From Dinochytrium kinnereticum (lineage: Eukaryota; Chytridiomycota; Chytridiomycetes; Chytridiales; Chytridiaceae), in the NCBI GenBank assembly GCA_027604005.1, contig JADGJT010000250.1:1195-34926 (forward strand): a DNA stretch of 33,732 bases, written 5' to 3'. A program made the translations under genes and the position numbers. This document shows positions 24,207 through 33,431 of this stretch, in pieces. Position 1 is the first letter of the stretch. Every line of letters begins with the position of its first letter. Under the pieces are notes generated by a model. It was not told the origin of the DNA. It saw nothing but the letters and a program-made list of their open reading frames with translations, and did not search any database.

Positions 24207-26735
24207 CTATTCTTTGTCTCCACCATCATCCAACATGAAGGCCTCTGGCCAGTTCTCCTCTAAAAATCCCATCACAGCTGCAAGAGCTTCCGCGTTCTCT
24301 CCCATCTTCAAGTAAGCCTCAACCTCCCTTACAATAACAGGCGTAGGCTTCATCCCAACGTTGACCATATCCACCAACACACGATTCAGCTCATCACTCA
24401 TCCCATATTTCGCCATGATACACGCCATGGCAACGTACCCCTCCTGATCTAACGGTAAAGATTCCGTCTTTACAATCTTCAGTAAAGCTTTGGAGGTTTG
24501 AGATTTTCCCCAATCCCGTACGCAGGTCAAGAGGGCAGTAACCGTGACTGCTTGAGGGAGACGATCGGGGAATTCTTTGCGGAAGGTCGTCCAGACCTTA
24601 ATGGCTGATACAAGGTCGCCTGCGGCGTGATGAGCACGAATAACGGAACAGTAGGTCTCTTCTCTCAAAGGAACGCCGGCAGCCACGAGCTCTCTGTAGA
24701 GTTCGATGCCGATTTGACGTTTAGCTTTGGCTTCTGTCGCCTTTTCGAGGTTAAGCCCGCTTTCCGCCAATTCTTTTAAAGTGCGTGGGATGACAGCCGG
24801 ACCGTTCACACCACCGTTTAAAGCCTCAGAAGAAGCCAGGACAGTGTTGATGAGGGACTCGAATTGACCGGCATGGGTTCGTATGATCGTAAGCCCTGTG
24901 TTCTTCCTTGCTGTAGCTGAAGACCGCATCAAGGTAATTATCTCCCCGGCGGCAAAGTAGTTCCTAGCTCGAACATGTGCCTCTACAAGCCCGATGAAGG
25001 ATTTAACGTCTGGCTCTAGCCTCTTTGCCATCATCTCCTTCAGCAGCTCGGTGGCCTTTTCGATTCGAGAACATTTAAGGTAAGCTTCCAATACGATAGT
25101 AAACGAATACGCGTCAGGTTGAGGCATTTCGACGGGGGGTCGCCTATCATCGCCATCACGACTCAATCCTCTCTTTTTCACAACAGATTGTTCCCCCATC
25201 TCAATAGACTGCCGCCACTGCTCCCAATACCTAGACATTAACTCAATGTCAAAATCTTCAGCAAGCCCCTTCAGCAAGTAGTTGTAACTAGCAGTGTTCG
25301 GCATTAAGCCATCCATTCTCTGTTGTTCAAACACACGAACAGCATCCGAAACCATCCTAGCTTCAAGGTACCCCATCATAACCGTTCGATAGATAGACTG
25401 CGGTACCGTGATTTGACCACTTTTCATGAATGTCATGGCTTCTTCAGCCTTTGTAGGGAGCCCCATCTCGCAAAACCCGGAGATCAGATTTTGGAAGGCG
25501 GTGACGTCAGGTTTGCATCCACTGGCGACCATCTCTTCGAATTTTAAAACGGCAGATCTGGTATCCTTAGCCTTAAAGTAGGCGTAGATAACGGCTGTGT
25601 AGAGGTACATATCCATCTCGAGCCCGCATTTGCTAGCTTCCTCAAGTATAGGCTCCATTCGAGAAGTTCGACCCGAGTCCGCCAAGGCCGTGATTAAGGA
25701 AGTGAGGACCTTAGCACTGGCTGGGATGTTCTTATTAAGCATCTCCATATATGCCGCCTCAGCAGCGTCCAGATCTCCAAGTGATGCGTGTGTCCGAATC
25801 AGGATATCGTATGTTCCTTGATCGGGAGAGATGTTGAAGCTTGCCATTTTCTCCTTGTATTCAATGACGATCGCCCTCTTTCGGCTATTCATACCAGCAG
25901 TCATCACGGCATTAAAGGTCGCAGTATCAGGTTGAATTCCCTCCTCAATCATCTTGTTGAAAAAAACGATGGCACCATCCACATTTCTCTCATAGGCGTA
26001 AAGAACCAAAAACTGATGGTACGTCTTCATATCCGGTTTCAATCCGGAATCAACGGCATCTGTAAGGTGCTTTCGGGCCGTGGGGAAGTCCTTGAGTTTA
26101 CACGCAGCACCGATCAGAAGATTGTAATGTGACATGTCAAGCGTAAGCCCCATCTGCTTTGAAAAGTTCACACAAGTCTCCATCAAAAACAGCTTTGGCG
26201 GTTGATGCTTCATAAGCAAAGTCATGACTTGCAGAACATGCGACGCATTCAACCGACCCTTCTCATCTGAAAAGCAAATATCCTTAAACTTGAGCCATGC
26301 AGCCACCCGATCCTTCTCCTTCAGGGCCGCCTCAAACCCATGGAAATCCGGTGGACGAATCTCTCCATCTCGCTTCAAACCAGCATCACGCTCGACGCCG
26401 ACATGAGGATCAAACATAGGATCATCAATATATCCTCCTCGCACCTTTCCTAGTTTCGCCTTGGCAGCGTTATTGAGTGGGCTTCTTGACTTTGGCTTCC
26501 ATCCGTTATTAAGATCCCCCCGATCTCTTTTGGGGTATGGCTGTCGGGGACGTCGTTGAGCTGTATCGGATGACCCTTCAGGCACCTGGAAGCTCCAGTC
26601 AACCTCATCCTTGCGGTTTAGCGCCGCTGCCGATATACCCCTCTTATGAATGCATTTGCCATGTCGTGGCAAGAGCCGCAGCATGCGTTGCAGCGTCTCG
26701 CATGCGGCAGTCTGGCGTCGACACCCTTGCAGCAT
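24207..26735 (-). CDS. Pentatricopeptide repeat (PPR) protein, probably mitochondrial
   Basis: One uninterrupted frame of 842 residues with ATG at 26735. The N-terminus (about 1-40) is rich in Arg, Ala, Leu and Ser and poor in acidic residues, as in mitochondrial presequences. From about residue 200 there is a tandem array of 35-residue PPR units, recognisable by the pattern TYNxLI...A...F..M...G..PD; examples are TATFNAVMTAGMNSRKRA and DMYLYTAVIYAYFKAKDTRS. About ten units can be counted to residue 620, with more degenerate helical repeats to the C-terminus. PPR proteins bind organelle RNA and act in processing, stability or translation; the RNA target is unknown. Lack of any intron contrasts with its neighbours. 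It is divergent from IFT52 and shares the 26736-27033 promoter region. Confidence 0.9.
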   Translation of the reverse strand: MLQGCRRQTAACETLQRMLRLLPRHGKCIHKRGISAAALNRKDEVDWSFQVPEGSSDTAQRRPRQPYPKRDRGDLNNGWKPKSRSPLNNAAKAKLGKVRGGYIDDPMFDPHVGVERDAGLKRDGEIRPPDFHGFEAALKEKDRVAAWLKFKDICFSDEKGRLNASHVLQVMTLLMKHQPPKLFLMETCVNFSKQMGLTLDMSHYNLLIGAACKLKDFPTARKHLTDAVDSGLKPDMKTYHQFLVLYAYERNVDGAIVFFNKMIEEGIQPDTATFNAVMTAGMNSRKRAIVIEYKEKMASFNISPDQGTYDILIRTHASLGDLDAAEAAYMEMLNKNIPASAKVLTSLITALADSGRTSRMEPILEEASKCGLEMDMYLYTAVIYAYFKAKDTRSAVLKFEEMVASGCKPDVTAFQNLISGFCEMGLPTKAEEAMTFMKSGQITVPQSIYRTVMMGYLEARMVSDAVRVFEQQRMDGLMPNTASYNYLLKGLAEDFDIELMSRYWEQWRQSIEMGEQSVVKKRGLSRDGDDRRPPVEMPQPDAYSFTIVLEAYLKCSRIEKATELLKEMMAKRLEPDVKSFIGLVEAHVRARNYFAAGEIITLMRSSATARKNTGLTIIRTHAGQFESLINTVLASSEALNGGVNGPAVIPRTLKELAESGLNLEKATEAKAKRQIGIELYRELVAAGVPLREETYCSVIRAHHAAGDLVSAIKVWTTFRKEFPDRLPQAVTVTALLTCVRDWGKSQTSKALLKIVKTESLPLDQEGYVAMACIMAKYGMSDELNRVLVDMVNVGMKPTPVIVREVEAYLKMGENAEALAAVMGFLEENWPEAFMLDDGGDKE

Positions 26736-27033
26736 GGTTGGAGTGGAGGGGAAAAGAGCAAAAACGCTTTATTTATCAATTAATCTTGGGGGTGAAAATC
26801 GGAGTTGACAAACAACAAGTCAACGAACGACCCCAACCACCTGCCTGCCTGCCTGCGTGCCTTCAGCCGCCCCCACAGAATCGAGAGCGAGAGTGAACGG
26901 CTGTGCTTATCACCATTAAGAGTATTCATTACGAACCCTGTGGAAGGAGGGGTGTGGGCGGATTATTGATTGCGGGAGACCGGAACAAAACACTTGACAC
27001 ATTGGCTGGACGATTGACGGTGGTGTGAAAAAG
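26736..27033. promoter_or_regulatory. Shared divergent promoter region (PPR / IFT52)
   Basis: 298 bases between the start codons of two divergent genes, so both promoters must lie here or in the 5' ends of the genes. AT-rich stretch at 26768-26784; tandem CTGC/CCTG units near 26841-26860. No RFX-type X-box (GTTRCC pair), the usual ciliary-gene signal of animals, was seen. Confidence 0.6.
26804..26824. promoter_or_regulatory. Inverted repeat GTTGAC-N9-GTCAAC
   Basis: Perfect 6-bp half-sites at 26804-26809 and 26819-26824 with a 9-nt spacer, 68 bases above the PPR start and 209 bases above the IFT52 start. The symmetry would suit a dimeric regulator. Further TTGAC copies lie near 26993 and 27013. 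No binding protein is known; this is a pattern only. Confidence 0.35.
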
Positions 27034-29151
27034 ATGCTATCCTCACAGGGCTCAACGACTGGGAGTGGAAGTAACATTCAAAAGACTTCTTCCAGGGCTC
27101 CTCCATCGAGAACGTTATCAGGAGGAACCGCGGCAGCTGCAGTTGCCGCTTCAAAGCATCCGCTCTCAAGTGGCCCGCCATCAGCGGGACCTGTCGCCGC
27201 CGTAGCAGTAGCTGCAGGTCCCTTATCGGCTTCTGGACGGCCAAGCGTCACAACCGGAGGAATTGGGTCGATTTCCTCATCCATCAATAGTATACTAGAT
27301 ACTCGGTCGCAAGATACGCTTTCTTCCACGAATGTGTTGGCAGCTAATCATGTTCAACCCATTTCTGCCGCCACCCCAACGGTTCTTTTCAATATTTCAA
27401 AAAAAGAGAGTTTAACGCCTAGCAATGGGTTGAAAGGATTGCAGAGACGCCTCCGGAATGGCTACAAAATCGGGTTGTTAGTATAGCTCTCGTGCTATTT
27501 CGTCATTAACAACACCCCTTTCAAACAGATACAAGGAGGAAATGAATATAAACAGAGTGATGGATGCTAACCTTTTGATATTCGGAGCACCGAAGGAGAA
27601 GTTTTCCATGTCTGAGGTTATTTCCACGTCTCGTCTGAAGTGTAATTTTAAAACATTATGCAGTTTGGTGTTCTTAAGCAGTTCCTTGAAAAAGGAGGAT
27701 CAATCCTTTACCTTGCAGGCGAGGGTGGGGAATCTACTTACAACACAAATTTCAACTATCTTCTTGAGGAATACGGGATGATGGTCAACTCAGGTACGTT
27801 CCCACCCATCATTCATGGAAAATTATTGAACTCCCTCCAGATTCTGTTGCTCGTACAGTCTATCACAAGTATTTGCACCCGAAGGAAGTATACGTGTCCA
27901 ATGGCGTTCTCAACCGAGAAATCAACAGAGCGGCTGGGAAGAAGGCTATTGCCGGAACCGCGCTTCCCTTTTCCGAATACAATAATGACAGAAAGCATAG
28001 CACAAGGTTTTGTAAACATTGTTGGCGCTTGGTTTCTGACAATCGTTAACATTAGCGGACTCACATTTGTGTATCCGTTTGGAGCCACTATAAATGTACA
28101 AAAACCAGCCATCGCAATTCTGTCATCAGGAACGGTCTCGTACCCTCTCAACCGACCCATCGGGGCTGCATATGTCAATTCTGTAGGATGAAAATAGGCT
28201 GGACCCTGCTCAGAACTGACAAATATTAGAATAACAAGGGAAAACTGCTGGTCATTGGATCTGGTCAGATGTTTTCAGATGCTTATATCGATAAAGAGGA
28301 AAATGGAAAGCTCTTTGATGTTTTGATTCAGTTCTGCACGAATGGTATAACATTTTATCTATAAAGCCTAACGTACTAATTTTTGAATAGACAAAATCGT
28401 TTTGAATAGCATTGACGCAAACGAGCCCGACATTTCAGATTACCATTATTTACCTGACACGGCAAAGCTTTCTGAGAGCCTAAGATGCTGCTTGCAGGTA
28501 GTATTCCCAATGTCTTGCCAAATACTTAATGCCCACAAAAAAAGGAAAGTGAAGACCTTCCTAAAGACTTTACGACGCTCTTCGATCATGACCTCTTCAA
28601 GTTTGATAATTCTCTTATCCCACAAGCCCTAAAAGTATACGAGGTAATTAGATACTGAAATCTAAAACCCCTCAAATCAAGCTTACAATTCATTCAAGGA
28701 TATGAGATTAAAGCACGAACCTCTTTCACTGATTCAACCCCAATTCGAGACACCTCTTCCCCCACTGCAACCTGCAGTCTTCCCACCAAGCATTCGAGAA
28801 TTACCCCCTCCCGCCCTGGATTTATTTGATCTCGACGAACACTTTGCGTCCGAGCGAGTCCGCCTGGCTCAGTTGACAAACAAATGTTGGTGTCGTCCCT
28901 CCCCCATTTAGCCTACCCCACAATGACTGACTAACCCTCGCTTCCATACGCTTATCATTCGCTTTGTTATTTAATAATTCCGGGTGCTTTGCTCTCCAGG
29001 CAACGATGATGATCTTGAGTATTATATCCGCGAGTGTGGGGATATCTTGGGTGTGACGGAGCAAGTGGATCCTGAGCATAGGGAGGCTCGGCATATCCTT
29101 GACTACGTCTTTAGATGTATCGTTAACTGGAAGAAGCTGGAGCAAAAGTGA
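27034..29151 (+). CDS. IFT52: Intraflagellar transport protein IFT52
   Basis: Ten exons: 27034-27476, 27529-27616, 27664-27793, 27841-28006, 28056-28182, 28239-28344, 28391-28497, 28545-28643, 28699-28885 and 29000-29151; phases agree, 534 residues. From about residue 116 the protein follows IFT52 end to end: GEGGESTYNTNFNYLLEEYG, VYHKYLHPKEVYVSNGVLNR, LTFVYPFGATINVQKPA, MFSDAYIDKEENGKLFDV, KHEPLSLIQPQFETPLPPLQ, and a C-terminal part with ECGDILGVT. IFT52 is a core subunit of the IFT-B1 complex that carries cargo along the axoneme during flagellum building; its C-terminal part binds IFT46/IFT88. Residues 1-115 are an extra Ser/Ala/Gly/Pro-rich extension absent from the human protein (437 residues as I recall it), with no internal Met to start from. 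Introns are small (46-114 nt). Presence of the gene implies a flagellated stage. Confidence 0.95.
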
Positions 29152-29710
29152 TTGTGCATACATGCTTGTTGTTGTTTTTTTTTCTTCGTATTTTCCCTCC
29201 TTCTTTTCTTTTCTTTTTTTCTTTTCTTTTTTTGCAAGGTGGTTCATGACAAGGGCCTGCTTGGGAGGTTAGGGATTCGATGCAATAATGTACTTTGCTC
29301 CCACTGCGATCAAAGTAATAATACAACAATTGGAGAGAGGAGAATAAGGTCCAGAGCTTACATCCCACCCCCACACACGGTAACGCGAAAAAAAAGTCGC
29401 CAATGTCAGAATTTATCTTGGCAGATAAACACAGCAATTGGAGAACCCAATTTCCCCGGCCCCCTCGATCCCATCCTTCAAGAACGTGTTCATCGTAACC
29501 TCCCAAATGAAGTAAAGTACACCCCGCCATGCCATGCTGTGGGGGTCATATTTCCATGAAACTCCGATCTGTCGCGTCGTGGCAGCATATAGCATCTGCA
29601 ATTGCGCTTGATAGTGGCGGTTGATAGTTAAATAATTACGAATTATAAAGTGCAGTTCTTCCCCCTGTGCTTCAAACCATCCCCTCATATACACCCTTTC
29701 GTACCTCATC
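29152..29710. other. Intergenic region IFT52 / ribonuclease T2
   Basis: The first 90 bases are T-rich (IFT52 3' end). No supported gene on either strand. The last 150 bases should be the ribonuclease promoter. Confidence 0.6.
29644..29649 (+). promoter_or_regulatory. Likely TATA box of the ribonuclease T2 gene
   Basis: TATAAA 61 nt before the start codon at 29711, followed by a C/T-rich leader. Position and context suit a core promoter with a short leader, but the motif alone is weak evidence. Confidence 0.45.
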
Positions 29711-30735
29711 ATGCAGCTCTCCTTTTTTATCGTATACATCCTGGCCGTGTTTGCTTCGGTATCTGTCGCAATTCCTCATGAGCTCGTTGAACGTCGGGCA
29801 GCCACCTGCTCTATCGACACCTTTTCTTGCTCCACGGCAGCTTCCAGCTGCTGCGTTCCCACTAACGGAAGGATGGTGCTCGCCGTTCAGTGGATCAAGG
29901 GCTACTGCGCTGCAAATTCTTGCAGCATCAGCACATCGATATTGCCTACCACTGCCTGGACCATTCACGGTCTTTGGTGAGTTTCCTTTTTACGACATGT
30001 CTTTACTGAGCCTGGGGATTTCAATATCTAGGCCAAACACCTGTTCTAGCGCGATCGTTACCAGCTGTGATAACTCGCGCGCCTATTCCAATGTTGAGAG
30101 CCTTATTTCAAGCTCTCCCATCTACGCTTCTATGAAAAAGTACTGGATCTCCTACACGGGAAACAGTGAGTGACTGCTTGCTCACAGCCCCCATCAATTC
30201 ACTGATCTAAACCATCACACGCATCTATCTCAATCTAAAAAATAAAAAAAAGACAACGCGGTAAGTGCCCAAAGCCCTCCACTACTCTCTCGGAATGCCC
30301 CTCTTTCAGCGCACCTCTAACCAACTATCGTCTCTACACACCAACACACACAAAAAAAAAAAAAAAAAGTTCTGGAGCCACGAATGGAGCACCCATGGCA
30401 CCTGCTACTCCCCCGCCAACATCAGTTGCTCTGGTAGCAAGCCCGCAGACCTCCTAAAATACTTGACGGACACCCTCGCTCTCCGTACCAAATTCGACGT
30501 CTACGCCGCCCTCAAAACAGCCGGCATCGTTCCTGGTGCAACCTACACCTCCACCGCTTTCAAGAATGCCATCCGTGCTGCCTTCCCGGGGACGACCGTT
30601 GGCCTTCAATGCTCCGGAGGGTATATTACCGAGATGAGACTCGGTCTTCTTGGTGAAGGAGGCGGGGCTATTGCTCAGCCTGCCACTGTCTCTTCTGTTA
30701 CGAGTACTTGTGGGACTAGTTTTAAGTATTTTTGA
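29711..30735 (+). CDS. Secreted ribonuclease T2
   Basis: Four exons: 29711-29976, 30032-30165, 30253-30260 and 30370-30735; 257 residues. The N-terminus is a signal peptide (hydrophobic IVYILAVFASVSVA, cleavage near residue 20), then a basic VERR site that could be a Kex2-type processing point. Both family active-site blocks are present: WTIHGLWP (His86) and SHEWSTHGTC (Glu141, His145), plus many cysteines for disulphides. T2 enzymes cut single-stranded RNA through 2',3'-cyclic phosphates, outside the cell or in the vacuole; in chytrids a nutritional or host-facing role is possible. Splice phases only work if an 8-nt exon (30253-30260) is included, giving TGNNNAFWSHEW, the normal family spacing. 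Its 3' neighbour, a Kunitz protein gene, is convergent and also encodes a secreted protein. Confidence 0.9.
30253..30260 (+). other. 8-nt micro-exon of the ribonuclease T2 gene
   Basis: ACAACGCG sits between an AAAG acceptor (30249-30252) and a consensus GTAAGT donor (30261). The preceding exon ends in phase 1 and the next begins in phase 0, so exactly 3n+2 bases are needed between them; 8 nt fits. Direct joining of the outer exons would break the frame before the HEWSTHGTC active site. Confidence 0.75.
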
Positions 30736-31408
30736 AGCCTTGTGACGGCCATGATTTGCGAGGGGGGGGACTTTGAACAGAAAAGACTGTTCTGCTCATC
30801 GTTCAGTTAAAACTTTAGTGTCCGTTAAATGTTTCAAATGTGTAATAAATACTAGCAGGTGGTGGAAGGCTCACTAATTCAGACTCCCAGCAAAGTGGCG
30901 TAAAATTCAACCCCCAAGGCCCTTGAAAACAATGGAGAGGCCCTGCAGAACTCATCATGCTTTCATCATCCATTTTCAACAGTATCCCACTTAACCTAGG
31001 CCTTTTCTTTCGTCTCCAGTATTCAACGATCCTCCAGTTTACTACGGGATTCAGGCAGTTGGGGGGGGGGCTTTTCTTTTTTTATTATTATTAACATTTG
31101 ACAAAGCCGAATACTGCTATGCTTTTGATCAAGTCTCGAGAGAACAAAAAAAGCAAGGAGAGGTCTTCTGGATCAGTTTGTACTGGAACAAGTGATGACT
31201 CCCCGAAAAGGTGTTCAAGGGTAAGGTGATTAAAATATCGCTCACAAATCTTCTGCAACGACGCATGAGAACTTGGGGCACTACGAGGGTTGGAGGGATA
31301 TCAGAAGGATAAAAGGAACGCAATTTAAATTAAAGTAAAGGACAGAGAGTGAACAATGCATTGCATGAAAGGTAAATGACATAAAACAAACAAGACGAAA
31401 AAAGGCAT
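30736..31408. other. Intergenic region between convergent secreted-protein genes
   Basis: It contains a G run (about 31060-31070) followed by T-rich and ATTATTATTA sequence, and the poly(A) signal of the ribonuclease gene. No supported gene. Confidence 0.6.
30844..30849 (+). terminator. Poly(A) signal of the ribonuclease T2 gene
   Basis: AATAAA 108 nt downstream of the ribonuclease stop codon in an AT-rich context; a suitable place for 3' end formation. Confidence 0.55.
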
Positions 31409-31871
31409 TCATACTGGAGCCACAAAGCAGTTCCTGTAAGGATCGTCAACGCAAGTCTCACCCTCAGAGCAAGGGTTCATCAAGCAAGTCGCTCCATCCA
31501 GCTTCATATCCATCATCATCCTGTTCTTCTTCGGTGTACACAATCTTCGACAAGTCTCAATCGCCTGTGAACGAAAGCACCAACCCCCACCAAAGCAATC
31601 AATAAAAGCACAATCAGTCACCTCCCAAAAAGATGGAACAACAGAGACATATCCCCACCTTGAACGGCACATTGCCACCGCAACCGCTGTAAGCAAAGGT
31701 GCGGCACTGCTTCTTTCCCTGGTCATAGTAGTATCTCAAGTGGCTTTCACTGCAGTCCCCAGGGTCAGGAAGAGCAAGACATGCCTCAGGAAGCCCGTCC
31801 GAAGCGGCCGCCACCGACGCTGATGCAACGTTCATAGCCAAGGCCAGGATGGCCACCACCGAGAGGTTCAT
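31409..31871 (-). CDS. Secreted Kunitz/BPTI-domain protein with extra Cys-rich tail
   Basis: Two exons on the complement, 31659-31871 and 31409-31564 (94-nt intron, phase 0), 122 residues. A signal peptide covers about residues 1-23 (MNLSVVAILALAMNVASASV). A Kunitz domain follows with six cysteines at 31, 40, 56, 64, 76 and 80. Spacing is 8-15-7-11-3 against 8-15-7-12-3 in BPTI, and core residues RYYYD, FAYSGCGGN are conserved. The intron lies inside the domain before AIETC. Kunitz domains usually block serine proteases through the residue after the second Cys (P1). Here P1 is Ser41 followed by Glu, not Lys/Arg plus Ala/Gly, so trypsin inhibition is unlikely; an elastase-type target or a non-inhibitory role is possible. 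Residues 98-117 hold four more cysteines (CLMNPCSEGETCVDDPYRNC) that I cannot assign to a family. Confidence 0.85.
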
Positions 31872-31970
31872 GACGGACAAAGAGTGGCCCTGTCGCACAA
31901 CTTCCGATGGCGACAAGAGCGGCAGCGGGGCAGCTGGCAGCTCTTGACAGTCGCGTCCCTGACGCTTACA

Positions 31971-33431
31971 ATGGGTGGAGCGCACGCGTCCATTGTACGT
32001 CGTCAGCAGTGTCTCGTGATTGGGGCACAGAATCAAAAACACGCTCTACGGTCGTGTATCCTTTCAGAGGGAAACCTGTGCACCAAGGAAGATGCCATTG
32101 GGATACGCCTGAATCCAGAGCGATGCGAACAATGGCCAAACCACTTTCAAATTCTACGTACGGACAGTCCTAAAGCTTCATCCCCACTGTCTTTGATGAT
32201 CAAAAGCAGCCACCTTGACGACACGCCGTCATCCCATCCATCATCCCTGGATTCTCAGCAGAGGGCAAGGTCTTGGCCAGACGTTACCGAGGATGGCCGA
32301 AACTCCAAGGGGCTCAGAACCTCTCCAGCAAGGTCACGGGGAAGTGGAGGGCCGACGATAGTGCGGTCAAAATCAGAGATGTCGCCAACGACTGCACCTC
32401 AGGTCGATAACATAGGGACGACTGAGAAAACCGATGCGACAGAGGGGCGACCCGCTTTCAACAACGTGGGCGAGAATCTCTCGGATGAGAGAACGGTTGA
32501 ACCAGATCCAAACGTGACGAACCCACCTGTCGCTCAAAGCGCGAACCTTATCCAAACCCCATCATCAACGACGCTGGACGTTTCGGAACCCCAACCCACC
32601 AGTTCCAAGCGCTCCATTGCAACCCCAGTCTCTGAAAGCAACCACGAAACAGAAGAGTCAACATTCAAAGGTCAGATGGTTAGTCAGAGTGACGACCCAA
32701 CCCCACCCCCTTCAACGGTGATGTCAATGGCTGCAGCATCAACCACCCTTCCCATTTCTTTACCAACCGAGGTTTGGGGGGATGATAAATACACGGCTCA
32801 ACTTCACGACGCCATGGTTCCGGCTGCGAGGATGGCAAAGCGCGATGAGGCTGGAGATGAGGCAACGCACGAATCCAAAGAAATCACCGAGGCCGTCGTG
32901 ACGCATCCCACGTCCGCAGCAAAGCCGTCAAGCCCAGAACCCGATCCTACAAATCCTGATACGATCGCCTCAAATGCGTGGCCCTCAATCCATGAATCAG
33001 TCGCATCCATCGAAAATACAACGGAGCTACCACAACAGCAACAACAAGCATCAAAAACCAGCCTCAAGAACGAGTCATCACCACCAGAAAGTCAACCCAA
33101 CCCATCACCCTCAGACATCAACATCCCAAACCACCACGACCATGACCCCATCGCCCCCCCCACCGCAGAAGAAGACCCAGTCACCGCCGCAGTCCTCGCA
33201 GGAGCCTTCGCCTTCCGTCTCATCTCCCCCCGTCCATGGTCAACAGATCACCACCCAACCCCCACCCACCAACCAAACCCCGCCACCCCCACACCCGCAA
33301 CCCCACAACGCCCCCACCCCCGCCGCCCCCTCACCCGGCCCTCACCACCCCGCCCTCCCCCCCCGCCCACACTCCGACCACGGGGGGCCGGGCCTACGCT
33401 CAATATTAATGTCTGCTGTTTGTTTAGATGA
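31971..33431 (+). CDS. Long Ser/Thr/Pro-rich open frame, hypothetical
   Basis: An uninterrupted frame of 486 codons from the first ATG (31971) to TGA at 33429-33431; it stays open further upstream to 31884 but without another ATG. Up to about 33130 the composition looks like a real disordered protein: mixed charged, Ser/Thr/Pro-rich, with phospho-type motifs (RSKSEMSP). The last 90 codons are C-rich repeats (PTPTHQPNPATPTP) that could be intron or untranslated. An early Cys-containing segment (RSCILSEGNLCTKED) is the only ordered-looking part. No domain is recognised. It starts 100 bases from the divergent Kunitz gene. It may be a stand-alone gene, or its true 3' end may be spliced to the importin exon at 33428. 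Confidence 0.4.
   Translation: MGGAHASIVRRQQCLVIGAQNQKHALRSCILSEGNLCTKEDAIGIRLNPERCEQWPNHFQILRTDSPKASSPLSLMIKSSHLDDTPSSHPSSLDSQQRARSWPDVTEDGRNSKGLRTSPARSRGSGGPTIVRSKSEMSPTTAPQVDNIGTTEKTDATEGRPAFNNVGENLSDERTVEPDPNVTNPPVAQSANLIQTPSSTTLDVSEPQPTSSKRSIATPVSESNHETEESTFKGQMVSQSDDPTPPPSTVMSMAAASTTLPISLPTEVWGDDKYTAQLHDAMVPAARMAKRDEAGDEATHESKEITEAVVTHPTSAAKPSSPEPDPTNPDTIASNAWPSIHESVASIENTTELPQQQQQASKTSLKNESSPPESQPNPSPSDINIPNHHDHDPIAPPTAEEDPVTAAVLAGAFAFRLISPRPWSTDHHPTPTHQPNPATPTPATPQRPHPRRPLTRPSPPRPPPPPTLRPRGAGPTLNINVCCLFR

Noticed and set aside
31409..31871. Recent transfer of the Kunitz gene from an animal
   Set aside because: It has a local-style short intron, and neither composition nor context sets it apart from neighbouring genes; phylogeny would be needed to claim transfer.
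31884..31970. Extending the Ser/Thr/Pro-rich frame to a GTG at 31884
   Set aside because: GTG is not a normal eukaryotic start, and the region is the Kunitz gene promoter; the first ATG is 31971.
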